From Pseudonocardia sp. HH130630-07 (lineage in GTDB: Bacteria > Actinomycetota > Actinomycetes > Mycobacteriales > Pseudonocardiaceae), in the NCBI RefSeq assembly GCF_001698125.1, contig NZ_CP013854.1, forward strand, positions 3,224,001 to 3,288,000: a stretch of 64,000 bases of DNA, given 5' to 3'. Below the pieces are notes generated by a model. It saw only the letters and a program-made list of their open reading frames with translations. It was not told where the DNA came from and made no database searches. The position numbers were made by a program, and so were the translations under genes. Each line of letters opens with the position of its first letter. The first letter of the stretch is position 1. This document shows, piece after piece, positions 22,157-30,505 of the stretch.

Positions 22157-22180
22157 CCTCCTCCTCCTCCTCCTCCTCCT
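22157..22180. repeat. (CCT)8 microsatellite
   Basis: Eight uninterrupted CCT triplets, followed by further pyrimidine-only sequence including a short CTT run, lie within a longer homopyrimidine tract at the left end of the MITE-like element. Confidence 0.9.
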
Positions 22181-22209
22181 CCCCGCCCCCTCCTTCTTCT
22201 TCTTTCTGC

Positions 22210-22256
22210 ACTCATGGAGCTTCGGCCTCGTCACACCGGGCCGAAGCTCCATGAGT
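22210..22256. repeat. 47-bp palindrome, copy A
   Basis: Outer arms ACTCATGGAGCTTCGGCC and GGCCGAAGCTCCATGAGT pair perfectly for 18 bases, and the inner bases are mismatched around a single central base. The symmetry extends outward by CTGC/GCAG. It shares its arms with copies B to E. Confidence 0.95.
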
Positions 22257-22284
22257 GCAGCCGGGGGCGGTGGTTCCCCTCCGT

Positions 22285-22331
22285 ACTCATGGAGCTTCAG
22301 CCTCGTGACACGAGGCTGAAGCTCCATGAGT
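22285..22331. repeat. 47-bp palindrome, copy B (perfect)
   Basis: Two 23-base arms beginning ACTCATGGAGCTTCAGCC are exactly complementary around one central A. This is the only fully perfect copy of the family in the window. Confidence 0.97.
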
Positions 22332-22481
22332 GGAGAGGGGGCGGTGTGAGGGGGTGTGGGGGTGGGGCGGGGCCGGGTGGTTCGGAGGGCCGGAATGTCG
22401 GTGCGGCTGGTTACCATCCGGTTTCCCGGTTCCGGGGCTGTGTGCCCGGCACCTCCACCGGCGAGGACCCAGGGGGTCACC

Positions 22482-23594
22482 ATGGCCGATCCGACGAGCC
22501 CGGCTCCCGTCCCGGTCACCCGCGAGACGGTGCGGCAGGCGCCGAAGGTGCTGCTGCACGACCACCTCGACGGTGGCCTCCGGGTGGAGACGGTGATCGA
22601 CCTCGCCCGCGAGATCGGGTACGACCGGTTGCCGACCACCGACCCGGCCGCGCTCGCCGCATGGTTCCTCGGTGCGGCGCACTCCGGTTCGCTGGAGCGC
22701 TACCTGGAGACGTTCGGCCACACCGTCGCCGTCATGCAGTCCCGGGAGGCACTGACCCAGGTCGCCGCGGAGGCCGCCGAGGACCTGGCCGCGGACGGCG
22801 TGGTCTACGCCGAGGTGCGGTTCGCCCCGGAGCTGCACGTCGAGAACGGCCTCGACGTCGACGCCGTGGTCGCGGCAGTGCTCGACGGCTTCCGGATCGG
22901 TGCCGACCGGGCGGCCGCGGCTGGGCGGCGGATCCGGATCGGCACGCTGCTCACCGCGATGCGGCACGCGGCCCGCTCCCGGGAGATCGCCGAGCTCGCC
23001 GTGCGGCACCGCGACGCCGGGGTCGTCGGCTTCGACATCGCCGGTGCGGAGAAGGGGTTCCCGCCCACCCGCCACCTCGACGCCTTCGAGTACGTCCGCC
23101 AGCAGAACGCACACGTCACCATCCACGCCGGCGAGGCGTTCGGGCTGCCGTCGATCTGGGAGGCCGTCCAGTGGTGCGGCGCCGACCGGCTCGGGCACGG
23201 GGTCCGGATCGTCGACGACATCACCCGGGCCCGGGACGGGGCCCCGCAGCTCGGCCGGCTGGCCGCCTGGGTGCGCGACAGCCGGGTGCCGCTGGAGATG
23301 TGCCCGACGTCGAACGTGCACACCGGCGCCGCCCCGTCGCTGGCCGAGCACCCGATCGGGCTGCTCACCGCGCTCCGGTTCCGGGTCACGGTCAACACCG
23401 ACAACCGGCTGATGTCCGGGTGCAGCATGACCAGCGAGCTGGCCGATCTCTCCGAGACCTTCGGCTACGGGTGGGACACCCTGCAGTGGTTCACCGTCAA
23501 CGCGATGAAGTCCGCCTTCATCGGGTTCGACGAGCGGCTCGCGCTGATCAACGACGTGATCAAGCCGGGGTACCGGGCGCTGACCGGCCGCTGA
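22482..23594 (+). CDS. add: Adenosine deaminase
   Basis: A 370-residue zinc enzyme converting adenosine and deoxyadenosine to (deoxy)inosine. Metal and catalytic motifs are in order: LLHDHLDGG (HxH), [22 protein letters not shown] with the catalytic Glu, RLGHGVRI, and [11 protein letters not shown], with NTDNRLMSG holding the last Asp. ATG 22482 is preceded by GGGGG and gives the typical N-terminus, with [19 protein letters not shown] in part. Inosine made here would be split by the purine nucleoside phosphorylase at 29.3-30 kb. Confidence 0.96.
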   Translation: MADPTSPAPVPVTRETVRQAPKVLLHDHLDGGLRVETVIDLAREIGYDRLPTTDPAALAAWFLGAAHSGSLERYLETFGHTVAVMQSREALTQVAAEAAEDLAADGVVYAEVRFAPELHVENGLDVDAVVAAVLDGFRIGADRAAAAGRRIRIGTLLTAMRHAARSREIAELAVRHRDAGVVGFDIAGAEKGFPPTRHLDAFEYVRQQNAHVTIHAGEAFGLPSIWEAVQWCGADRLGHGVRIVDDITRARDGAPQLGRLAAWVRDSRVPLEMCPTSNVHTGAAPSLAEHPIGLLTALRFRVTVNTDNRLMSGCSMTSELADLSETFGYGWDTLQWFTVNAMKSAFIGFDERLALINDVIKPGYRALTGR

Positions 23595-23637
23595 GCAGCG
23601 GGCCCTGCGCCGGCGGGTGCCGGCCGGGCGCTGCTCA
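23592..23637. terminator. Symmetric bidirectional terminator containing both stop codons
   Basis: The arms TGAGCAGCG (23592-23600) and CGCTGCTCA (23629-23637) are exact reverse complements. The left arm starts with the stop codon of add, and the right arm contains the stop codon of the opposite gene. A GC-rich inner hairpin (GCCGGC repeats) fills the loop. Confidence 0.7.
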
Positions 23638-24897
23638 GTGCTCCCGCAGCCGGGCCTCCAGCCCGGCGACGAGCTCGCCCCAGGCCTCCGCCTCGCGGCT
23701 GAACGGCGGGCTGGGCGCCATCCGGGTCGGGTCCGGCCGGACCACGAACGACACCAGCCAGCCCAGGCTGTTCGACTCCGCGAGGTACTCCGCCGGCTCC
23801 GGGTCGCCCGCCCACTCGCCGACGTCGGTGAGCAGCTCCGACGCCAGGTCGAGCTGTACCGGGTCCAGGTCCAGCACCCCCTCGGCGAGGTCCGCCCCGA
23901 TGCCGGTGAGCACGTAGGTGTTCATGTCCTCGACGGCGACCTGCAGGTCGCCGGTCGCGGCGGCCTCCAGCACCTCGGGCAGCGTGACGGCCGCAGCGAG
24001 GTCGGTGCCGTGCACGGCGGGGTGCTCCGGGTCCGCGAGGGCCCGGGCCATCGCGCGCTCGGAGGCGAACACGTCGATCCGGCCGTCGGAGCCGAGGTAG
24101 ACCGGCTTGTCGTCGAGGTAGCACCGCAGGGTCACGACCGACCGCTCGCCGGACTCGATGCGGATCGGGTCGATGCCGACCTCGGCCCAGAACCCGGTGG
24201 CCTGCGGCTCGTCGTCGGCCGGGCCGGCCTCCAGCGCGGCGGCCTCGAGCACCTCGTCGTCATCGTCGCCGCTGCCGAACGCCGCCTCGCGGGCGGCCTC
24301 CCACTCGGCGGCCTCGGCACGCGCCTTCTCCAGCGCGCCGGTGTCGATCTTCGGGGTGGCGACCAGCCCGTCGACGGTGTCGAGGATGTCGTCCCAGTGC
24401 CGGGTGACCGCGGCGGACAGCGCCGACCAGCGCTTGGCCCCCTCGCGGCCGGTGAAGGCCGACTCGCCGTCGCGGAGCCGGGCGAAGGACTCCTCGCCGT
24501 CCAGCGCGGTGACGACGTCGGTCAGGTCGCAGACGTCGGCCAGCGAGCGGACGATCGAGATGATCTCGTGCAGCTGCTGGACGATCCAGGCGTCCGGGTC
24601 GGCCGCCGCGAGCTCGGGCAGGCCGACGAGGTCGTAGCCGTGGGCGTCGTCCGGCGTCAGCTCGCCGACGTCCAGGCCGGGGACCACGGACCAGGCCGGG
24701 TGGTCCTCCAGATCGTGCCCGGAGGCGGTGCGGACGAACGCGGCGAGGCCCGCGATCTCGTCGAAGACGAACACGTTGTCGTCGTCGCCGAGGAAGGCCT
24801 CCCACTCCTCGCCGTCCTCCCGCCACGGGGGAGCCCACAGGGTGACCACGTCGCCCCGGGTGAGAGCGAGCCGGATCGGGACGATGTCGCTTGCCAC
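23635..24897 (-). CDS. Conserved actinobacterial protein, Rv3311-like
   Basis: A 420-residue soluble, acidic protein without signal peptide or membrane helices. It starts MASDIVPIRLALTRGDVVTLW and has an acidic Ala/Glu-rich linker at about 200-225 between two mixed alpha/beta halves. Its length and place between add and upp match M. tuberculosis Rv3311 (from memory), a conserved protein of unknown function. Homologues are sometimes labelled primosomal protein, for which I see no support here. GTG 24897 has a TANNNT box 6 bases upstream, consistent with a leaderless message. Confidence 0.8.
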   Translation of the reverse strand: MASDIVPIRLALTRGDVVTLWAPPWREDGEEWEAFLGDDDNVFVFDEIAGLAAFVRTASGHDLEDHPAWSVVPGLDVGELTPDDAHGYDLVGLPELAAADPDAWIVQQLHEIISIVRSLADVCDLTDVVTALDGEESFARLRDGESAFTGREGAKRWSALSAAVTRHWDDILDTVDGLVATPKIDTGALEKARAEAAEWEAAREAAFGSGDDDDEVLEAAALEAGPADDEPQATGFWAEVGIDPIRIESGERSVVTLRCYLDDKPVYLGSDGRIDVFASERAMARALADPEHPAVHGTDLAAAVTLPEVLEAAATGDLQVAVEDMNTYVLTGIGADLAEGVLDLDPVQLDLASELLTDVGEWAGDPEPAEYLAESNSLGWLVSFVVRPDPTRMAPSPPFSREAEAWGELVAGLEARLREH

Positions 24898-24903
24898 GCG
24901 GTG

Positions 24904-24909
24904 ACCCTA
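24904..24909 (-). promoter_or_regulatory. -10 box of a probable leaderless transcript
   Basis: On the minus strand TAGGGT lies exactly 6 bases before the GTG start at 24897, the spacing expected when transcription begins at the start codon. Confidence 0.5.
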
Positions 24910-25067
24910 TCGTCGTGCCGGTCACCCGGCCGGGCCGACCGTCGGTAAGTCGTCTCGGACGTGCTGCTGGAGCCTCGGGGGACGCGCCCGCCGTCGGTTC
25001 GGGTCGGGGCCCTTCGGGGGCGGCGGGGCGCGGTCGTCGGGAGCGGGGGTCGGGGAACCCCGGTCGC

Positions 25068-25304
25068 TCAGGCCTTGCTGTGCAACCGCACCACGCCGAT
25101 CGAGACGTCCTCCAGACCGCCGCGGTCGAAGTCCCGCCGCAACTGGTCCGCCTTCACGGTCGCCGTCATCCCGTCGAACGGGCCGTGCGCGTCCACCTCC
25201 CCGGTTTGCGGGTCCACCGCCAGGACGACGTACCCGTCGCACTGCGTGAGCTTTTCCGCAGCAGCGATCAACGTCTGCTCCTCGGAAGTCGTGTTCTCCG
25301 GCAT
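25068..25304 (-). CDS. Small conserved hypothetical protein
   Basis: A 78-residue protein starting MPENTTSEEQTLIAAAEKLT. It has one helix followed by beta-rich segments (YVVLAVDPQTGEVDAHGPFDG). No family was recognised. The codon usage is typical of genes here, and AGGAGG lies about 8 bases before the ATG, so it is very likely expressed. It reads toward the Rv3311-like gene after a 170-base gap with no other content. Confidence 0.7.
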   Translation of the reverse strand: MPENTTSEEQTLIAAAEKLTQCDGYVVLAVDPQTGEVDAHGPFDGMTATVKADQLRRDFDRGGLEDVSIGVVRLHSKA

Positions 25305-25631
25305 CGGATCACCTCCTCGTCATCTAGTACAGCGTCGCCGGAGCCCTCGGTGTGACACCGTTACGGCCATACCACCCGTTCGGGTCAGGTGAATCGCGAA
25401 ATCGGCGACGCCGCGTGCTGATTGCCGCACTCGGCGCACACGGTCACGCGAAGGGACCAACGGGGGGTGCTCGCAGCGGTACCCCTCGTGATCACGAACG
25501 CGGCCGGGGATCGACTGTGACGCAAGGTCTGCGGGGGTGTTCCGGGCCTCACCCGGCAGGGCGAGGGCCGCTCTCCGGACGCGGAGCCGTCACTCGTCGG
25601 TGCGCGCCGAGCGCTCACTCTTCGTGAACCA

Positions 25632-25649
25632 TGACACGCCTCCGTGTCA
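25632..25649. repeat. Small perfect inverted repeat upstream of upp
   Basis: TGACACG and CGTGTCA are separated by 4 bases. It could be an operator or a short hairpin and lies about 140 bases before upp. Confidence 0.5.
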
Positions 25650-25774
25650 CCGTCGTCCCCGTGTCCCGGCCGGTACCGGCGGCACGGGCCGATCCGCTGC
25701 CCCGGCGGGCGACCGCACCGCCCTGGTGGGCGACCGCACCGCCTCCGGGGACACCGCCGCCGGGCCGGCGACCG

Positions 25775-25780
25775 TAGGCT
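25775..25780 (+). promoter_or_regulatory. -10 box of upp, probable leaderless transcript
   Basis: TAGGCT lies exactly 6 bases before the GTG start of upp, and no ribosome site is present in between. Confidence 0.5.
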
Positions 25781-25786
25781 GCGGCC

Positions 25787-26410
25787 GTGGACACGAGCGT
25801 CGTCGACCACCCGCTGGCGCGGGCCCGGCTGAGCACGATGCGGGACGCCCGCACCGACAGCGCGACCTTCCGCGCCGCGCTGCGCGAGCTGACCCTCATG
25901 CTGATCTACGAGGCGACCCGCTCCGCCCCGCTCGCCGAGACGCCGATCCACACCCCGGTGGCCCGGACGACCGGCTACCGGCTGGCGGCGCCCCCGGTCC
26001 TCGTCCCCGTGCTGCGGGCCGGGCTGGGGATGGCCGAGGCGGCGCTGAACCTCGTCCCGGAGGCGCAGATGGGCTTCGTCGGGATGGCCAGGGACGAGGA
26101 GTCGCTGCAGCCGGTGCCCTACATGGAGTCGCTGCCCGACTCGCTCGTCGGGCGCCCGGTGTTCGTGCTCGACCCGATGCTGGCGACCGGCGGCTCCATG
26201 GTGCACACGGTCGAGCTGCTCACCCGCCGCGGCGCGGACGACGTCACCGCGGTCTGCGTGCTGGCCGCCCCGGAGGGGGTACGGGTGCTGGCGGACTCCG
26301 GGCTGCCGGTCCGGCTGGTGACCGCCAGCGTCGACGAGCGGCTGAACGACTCGGCCTTCATCGTCCCCGGCCTGGGCGACGCCGGGGACCGCCAGTTCGG
26401 CTCGGTCTGA
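25787..26410 (+). CDS. upp: Uracil phosphoribosyltransferase
   Basis: A 207-residue salvage enzyme making UMP from uracil and PRPP. The PRPP-binding motif is [12 protein letters not shown] (about residue 128), the N-terminal region [13 protein letters not shown] is typical, and the uracil-binding tail [16 protein letters not shown] is intact. It uses the uracil released by the phosphorylase at 10.7-12 kb. The SGNH hydrolase gene starts 8 bases after its stop. Confidence 0.96.
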   Translation: MDTSVVDHPLARARLSTMRDARTDSATFRAALRELTLMLIYEATRSAPLAETPIHTPVARTTGYRLAAPPVLVPVLRAGLGMAEAALNLVPEAQMGFVGMARDEESLQPVPYMESLPDSLVGRPVFVLDPMLATGGSMVHTVELLTRRGADDVTAVCVLAAPEGVRVLADSGLPVRLVTASVDERLNDSAFIVPGLGDAGDRQFGSV

Positions 26411-26418
26411 GCCCTCCG

Positions 26419-27186
26419 GTGCGCGCGCGACGGGTGCCGGCCCGGCAGCTGCTCTCGGTCGTGCTCGTCGCGGCCGTCGTCGCCGCGGTCGCGGCCCTGG
26501 CGGTGGCCGACCGGCCGGAGGAGAACGACGTCCCCGCGGTCGCCGCGCCCGGCGTGCTGCGGGTGCTGCCGCTCGGGGCGTCGTCGACGGTCGGCGTGGG
26601 CAGCCTCGGCACCGCCGGGTACCGGCTGCCGCTGTGGGAGCGGCTCACCGCGCGCGGCGTGCGGCTCGACTACGTCGGCTCGCGGAACTCCGGGCCGGAC
26701 GCGCTGCCCGACGGCGACCACGAGGGACGCTCGGGCTGGAGCGCGGCCCGGATGGCCTCGTTCGTCGGCGGCTGGGTGCTGGCCGCGGACCCGGACGTCG
26801 TGCTGCTGCACGCCGGGACGAACGACCTGCTCGCCGGGGCGTCGGCACGGTCGACGGCGCAGAGCCTGGACCGGGTGCTGGAGCGGATCTTCGCCGCGGC
26901 GCCGGGCACGCACGTCGTCATGGCCGGGGTGTGGGCCCCGCTGCCCCGCCAGCGTGCGGCCCGCGGCGAGCTGAACACGCTGCTGCCGCAGGTCGCGCAG
27001 CGGCACCGGGAGCTGGGGCACTCCGTGGAGTACGCCGACGTGTCGTCGCTGTTCCCGGCCGGGCGCACCGCCGACGGGCTGCACGCCGGCCCGCTCGCCT
27101 ACCGGGAGATCGCCGGGATGTGGGCCGGCCGGATCGAGACCTGGCTGGACCGGCGGGCCGCGCGGCGGCTCACCCGTCCGGCATGA
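26419..27186 (+). CDS. SGNH/GDSL-family hydrolase, membrane-anchored or secreted
   Basis: A 255-residue esterase-type hydrolase. Residues about 8-32 form a hydrophobic signal or anchor after a basic start. The nucleophile block is LPLGASSTVG in place of GDSL, the third block is LLHAGTNDLL with the oxyanion Asn, and the catalytic pair is DGLHAG (Asp and His). It would act outside the membrane on an unknown ester, possibly cell-wall acyl groups. Its final 17 bases overlap the 3' end of the flavodoxin-like gene on the other strand. Confidence 0.85.
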   Translation: MRARRVPARQLLSVVLVAAVVAAVAALAVADRPEENDVPAVAAPGVLRVLPLGASSTVGVGSLGTAGYRLPLWERLTARGVRLDYVGSRNSGPDALPDGDHEGRSGWSAARMASFVGGWVLAADPDVVLLHAGTNDLLAGASARSTAQSLDRVLERIFAAAPGTHVVMAGVWAPLPRQRAARGELNTLLPQVAQRHRELGHSVEYADVSSLFPAGRTADGLHAGPLAYREIAGMWAGRIETWLDRRAARRLTRPA

Positions 27187-27628
27187 CGGTCGCGGCCAGC
27201 ACCGCACCGAGCTCACGGCACCGGTCGCGGGCCGCGGCGTCCGGCGGGCCGGTGAGCTCGACGGGTGCGGCGGCCGCGGTCCAGCCCATGCCCTCGGCGA
27301 TCCGGGTGACCGACCGGGTCGCTCCGGAGGTGTCCGAGCCGCCGTGCACCCACAGGCCGTACGGCAGGCCCCGGGTGTCGTCCCCGCAGACGTAGTAGAC
27401 CTGGTCGAGGAAGTGCTTGAGCGCCCCGGACATGTAGCCGATGGCGGCCGGGGTGCCGAGCAGCACCGCGTCCGCGGCCAGCAGGTCCGACGCGGTCGCG
27501 GCCAGCGCGGCCCTGCTGACCGTCCGCACCCCGCTGATCTCCGGGTCGGCCGCACCCGCCTGCACCGCGTCGAGCAGCTCGGCCGTCCCGGGGGACGGTG
27601 TGTGGTGCACGATCAGCAGGGTGGTCAC
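27170..27628 (-). CDS. Flavodoxin/NADPH-dependent FMN reductase-like protein
   Basis: A 152-residue flavodoxin-fold protein. The FMN phosphate-binding loop is LIVHHTPSPGTAELLDAV near the N-terminus, the second FMN loop is LLGTPAAIGYMSGALKHFLDQ (in part), and a third is YGLWVHGGSDTSGA. Such proteins reduce quinones, nitro compounds or disulfides. The GTG start at 27628 overlaps the stop of the phosphosugar mutase gene by 4 bases, so it is the last gene of the punA-pmm operon. Confidence 0.8.
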   Translation of the reverse strand: MTTLLIVHHTPSPGTAELLDAVQAGAADPEISGVRTVSRAALAATASDLLAADAVLLGTPAAIGYMSGALKHFLDQVYYVCGDDTRGLPYGLWVHGGSDTSGATRSVTRIAEGMGWTAAAAPVELTGPPDAAARDRCRELGAVLAATVMPDG

Positions 27629-29253
27629 GGGGCCAGCATCCGCTCGACCTCGGCCCCGAGCGCGGCGAGCCGGTCGGCCGCCACGGCCCGCGACGCCGGG
27701 ACGAGCGCGACGTCCCCGGCCGGGGGCTCGACGACCTCCAGGTAGGCCTTCAGCTTCGGTTCGGTCCCGGACGGGCGGACGACGACCCGCTCGCCGTCGC
27801 GGCGCAGCCGCAGCACGTCCGGCGCGGGACGGTCGATCTCCCAGCCGGACGGCGGTGCGTCGCGCAGCCGCTGCACCGCGGCGTCGCGTTCGGCCGCGGG
27901 CAGGCGCAGCGAGACGCCGCGGGTGAGGTGGACGCCGAACTCCGCGGCCAGCTCGTCGAGCCGCGCGGGTACCGACGACCCGGCGGCGGCGAGCCCGCGG
28001 ACCAGGTCGGCGGCCACGACGGCCGCGGAGATCCCGTCCTTGTCCCGGACCCCGCCGGGATCGACGCAGAGCCCGATCGCCTCCTCGTAGCCGAAGACCA
28101 GCCCCGGCCCGCCGCGGACGATCCACTTGAAGCCGGTCAGCGTCTCGGCGAACCGGGCGCCGCGGGCCGCCGCGACCCGGCCCAGCATCGACGAGGAGAC
28201 CACCGTCGTCGCCACCAGCGGGCGGTCGTCGCCGGGCGGTGGTCCGGTGCGCAGCAGGTGGTCGCCGAGCAGGACGCCCGTCTCGTCGCCGCTGAGCATC
28301 CGCCAGCCGCCGTCGCCGGGGACGCCGATCGCGCACCGGTCGGCGTCCGGGTCCAGGGCGACGGCCAGGTCGGCCCCGGACTCCGCGGCGAGCGCGAGCA
28401 GCGCGTCGGTGGCGCCGGGCTCCTCCGGGTTCGGGAACGCGACCGTCGGGAAGTCCGGGTCCGGCCGGGCCTGGCTCGCGACCACCCGGACGTCGTGCAC
28501 CCCGGTCCTGGCGAACGCCGCGGTGACCAGCGCACCGCCCACGCCGTGCATCGGGGTCAGCGCGATCCGCGGGGCGGGGCCCTGGGGGCCGCGGGGCAGC
28601 GTGGCGACGCGGTCGAGGTACGGGCCGGTGAGGTCGGCCGGGTCCGGGAGTGCGCCGAGCGGGACCGCGACGGCGGCCGGTGCGGCGTCGACGGCGGCCT
28701 CGATGGCGGCGTCGTCCGGTCCGACGAGCTGCGCGCCGTCGGAGAGGTAGACCTTGTAGCCGTTGTCGGCGGGCGGGTTGTGCGACGCCGTGACCGCGAT
28801 CCCCGCGACGGCGCCCAGGTGCCGGACGGCGAACGCGACGAGCGGCGTCGGCACCGGTCCGTCGAGGAGCACCGGGGTGAACCCGGCACCGGCCAGCACG
28901 CGGGCCGTCGCCGTGGCGAAGGCGGCGGAACCGTGCCGCGCGTCCCGGCCGACGACCACCTGCCCGCCCTGCTGCCCGGACGCGCGCAGCCAGGCGGCGA
29001 GCCCGGCCGTCGCCCGGGTCACCACCGCCACGTTCATCCCGGACGGTCCGGCCCGCACCGGTCCGCGCAGGCCCGCGGTGCCGAACCGCAGCGGACCGGA
29101 CATCCGCTCGGCGAGCTCGGCCGCGGCGTCCTCGGCGGGGGGACCGCCGGCCATCGCGGTCGCGAGCACCCGCTGCAGCTCGGTGCGGGTGTCCGGGTCG
29201 GGGTCGTCGGCGATCCAGCGCAGGACGGCGTCGCGCAGCTGCGGGGCGAGCAC
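27625..29253 (-). CDS. pmmB: Phosphosugar mutase (phosphomannomutase/phosphoglucomutase, PmmB-like)
   Basis: A 542-residue alpha-D-phosphohexomutase. The catalytic Ser is in VTASHNPPADNGYK, the metal-binding loop is DPDADRCAIG, the substrate loop is GYEEAIG, and the phosphate-binding C-terminal domain has VRPSGTEPK. GTG 29253 lies 4 bases after the punA stop. The order punA-pmmB is that of M. tuberculosis Rv3307-Rv3308. Besides hexose phosphates it may interconvert ribose-1-phosphate and ribose-5-phosphate made by the phosphorylases (inference from context). Confidence 0.92.
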   Translation of the reverse strand: MLAPQLRDAVLRWIADDPDPDTRTELQRVLATAMAGGPPAEDAAAELAERMSGPLRFGTAGLRGPVRAGPSGMNVAVVTRATAGLAAWLRASGQQGGQVVVGRDARHGSAAFATATARVLAGAGFTPVLLDGPVPTPLVAFAVRHLGAVAGIAVTASHNPPADNGYKVYLSDGAQLVGPDDAAIEAAVDAAPAAVAVPLGALPDPADLTGPYLDRVATLPRGPQGPAPRIALTPMHGVGGALVTAAFARTGVHDVRVVASQARPDPDFPTVAFPNPEEPGATDALLALAAESGADLAVALDPDADRCAIGVPGDGGWRMLSGDETGVLLGDHLLRTGPPPGDDRPLVATTVVSSSMLGRVAAARGARFAETLTGFKWIVRGGPGLVFGYEEAIGLCVDPGGVRDKDGISAAVVAADLVRGLAAAGSSVPARLDELAAEFGVHLTRGVSLRLPAAERDAAVQRLRDAPPSGWEIDRPAPDVLRLRRDGERVVVRPSGTEPKLKAYLEVVEPPAGDVALVPASRAVAADRLAALGAEVERMLAP

Positions 29254-29257
29254 GCGG

Positions 29258-30049
29258 TCAGACCCGCTGGACCAGGTCGCGCAGCAGCGAACCCATCCGG
29301 GTCGCCGCGGCCTGCCCGGCGTCCAGGACCTCCTGGTGGTCCAGCGGCTGCCCGGACAGTCCGGCGGCCAGGTTCGTGACCAGCGAGATCCCGACGACCT
29401 CGCAACCCGCCGCGCGGGCCGCGATCGTCTCCAGGACCGTCGACATGCCCACCAGGTCGGCGCCGAGCGTGCGCAGCATCCGGATCTCGGCCGGGGTCTC
29501 GAAGTGCGGACCCGGCAGCCCGGCGTACACGCCCTCGACCAGCGACGGGTCCAGCTCACGGGCGACGGTGCGCAGCCGCGCGGAGTAGGCGTCGGTGAGG
29601 TCGACGAAGTGGGCGCCCTGCAGCGGCGAGCGGCCGAGCAGGTTGAGGTGGTCGGCGATCAGCACCGGCTGGCCGACCGAGAGCCCCTCGGTGATCCCGC
29701 CCGCCGCGTTGGTGAGCACGACGGTGCGGACCCCGGCGGCGGCCGCGGTCCGGACCCCGTGCACGACCGGGTCGATGCCGTGGCCCTCGTAGAGGTGGGT
29801 ACGGCCGAGCAGCACCAGCACCCTGCGGTCCCCGATCCGCAGCGAGCGGGCGGTGCCGCCGTGGCCCACCGCGGCGGGCGGGACGAACCCCGGCAGCTCG
29901 GCGAGCGGGACCTCCTCGCCGGCACCGAGGACGTCGGCGGCCGGTCGCCAGCCCGAACCGAGCACGACCGCGACGTCGTGGGCCGGGACACCGGTCCGCC
30001 GCCCGAGCTCGGCGGCGGCGTCCTGCGCGAGAGTGACGGGATCGGCCAT
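29258..30049 (-). CDS. punA: Purine nucleoside phosphorylase
   Basis: A 263-residue trimeric-type PNP that splits inosine and guanosine with phosphate into base and ribose-1-phosphate. The motifs [47 protein letters not shown] and SLVTNLAAG all belong to this family. ATG 30049 has TAGGGT 6 bases upstream, so translation is probably leaderless. It is the first gene of an operon with the phosphosugar mutase and a flavodoxin-like gene, and its upstream region has been split by an IS3 element. Confidence 0.95.
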   Translation of the reverse strand: MADPVTLAQDAAAELGRRTGVPAHDVAVVLGSGWRPAADVLGAGEEVPLAELPGFVPPAAVGHGGTARSLRIGDRRVLVLLGRTHLYEGHGIDPVVHGVRTAAAAGVRTVVLTNAAGGITEGLSVGQPVLIADHLNLLGRSPLQGAHFVDLTDAYSARLRTVARELDPSLVEGVYAGLPGPHFETPAEIRMLRTLGADLVGMSTVLETIAARAAGCEVVGISLVTNLAAGLSGQPLDHQEVLDAGQAAATRMGSLLRDLVQRV

Positions 30050-30055
30050 GCCACC

Positions 30056-30061
30056 ACCCTA
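30056..30061 (-). promoter_or_regulatory. -10 box of punA, probable leaderless transcript
   Basis: On the minus strand TAGGGT is exactly 6 bases before the ATG of punA. Confidence 0.5.
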
Positions 30062-30105
30062 ATCCGGCCCGTCCCGCCCCTCCCCTCCTCTTCCTCCCTT
30101 TCCCC

Positions 30106-30152
30106 ACTCATGGAGCTTCAGCACGGTCACACGAGGCCGAAGCTCCATGAGT
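30106..30152. repeat. 47-bp palindrome, copy C
   Basis: The outer arms ACTCATGGAGCTTC and GAAGCTCCATGAGT are perfect, and the inner region is partly mismatched. It is preceded by a CCCGCCCCT start at 30073 and a pyrimidine tract, as in copy A. Confidence 0.95.
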
Positions 30153-30214
30153 GGACCCGGCGGCCGGGTGCGGTTCCCCCATGATCGGGGAGGCATCAGC
30201 TATAAGGGGTAGCG

Positions 30215-30505
30215 ATGCCAGAGGTACGGAAGCGCTACGACCGGGAGTTCCGTGACGGAGCGGTCCGGGTCGTGGAGGAGACGGGCAAGCCGATCGCCCA
30301 GGTCGCCCGTGACCTGGGGGTCAACGAGGGCACGCTGGGCAACTGGGTGGCCCGTGCACGAGAGGCCCGCGAGGACACCGAGGGCCTGTCTCGCGGCGGC
30401 GTCGAGGAGCTCAAGCGGCTGCGCGCGGAGAACGCCGAGCTGCGGATGGAGCGTGATGTCCTCAAGCGATCCGTGGTCCTGTGGGTCAAGGAGGCGACGA
30501 AGTGA
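30215..30505 (+). CDS. IS3-family transposase OrfA
   Basis: A 96-residue DNA-binding protein. The HTH is AQVARDLGVNEGTLGNWVARA (in part) at about residues 28-48, followed by a leucine-zipper-like helix EELKRLRAENAELRMERDVL. It binds the IS ends, alone or fused to OrfB by frameshifting. Confidence 0.95.
   Translation: MPEVRKRYDREFRDGAVRVVEETGKPIAQVARDLGVNEGTLGNWVARAREAREDTEGLSRGGVEELKRLRAENAELRMERDVLKRSVVLWVKEATK

Larger units (their letters stand above)
22151..22344. mobile_element. MITE-like element with paired 47-bp palindromes (copy 1)
   Basis: The element begins CCCGCCCCT and ends AGGGGGCGG, which are imperfect inverted ends. Between them are a pyrimidine-rich tract, palindrome A (22210-22256), a 28-base spacer, palindrome B (22285-22331) and a purine-rich tract. 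The same organisation, with the same spacer length once the IS is removed, occurs at 30073-31514. No protein is encoded. Confidence 0.65.
21877..22481. other. 605-bp divergent spacer carrying a MITE-like element, no gene
   Basis: This spacer separates the coiled-coil gene (minus) from add (plus) and therefore should hold both promoters. No convincing coding sequence is seen on either strand. Its right two-thirds is occupied by a CCT microsatellite, two 47-base palindromes and purine-rich tracts, described separately. Confidence 0.7.
25305..25786. other. 482-bp spacer between divergent genes, no gene seen
   Basis: The open frames here lack ribosome sites and the third-position GC pattern of real genes. 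The spacer contains a perfect small inverted repeat at 25632-25649, a short duplicated GCGACCGCACCGCC segment near 25708-25741, and the upp promoter box. Confidence 0.6.

Noticed and set aside
22210-22256. 47-bp palindromes as ordinary transcription terminators
   Set aside because: Copies A to D lie between divergent genes, upstream of both, and have no T-tract, so termination of neighbouring genes does not explain them.
22210-22331. Palindromes A and B as a CRISPR array
   Set aside because: There are only two units, each palindromic, and the same pair with the same spacer length recurs elsewhere, so the spacer is not unique. No cas genes are present.
21905-23917. A 670-codon plus-strand frame across the palindromes and add
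   Set aside because: It is in another frame from add, and its translation is Arg/Gly/Pro-rich noise passing through the repeats.
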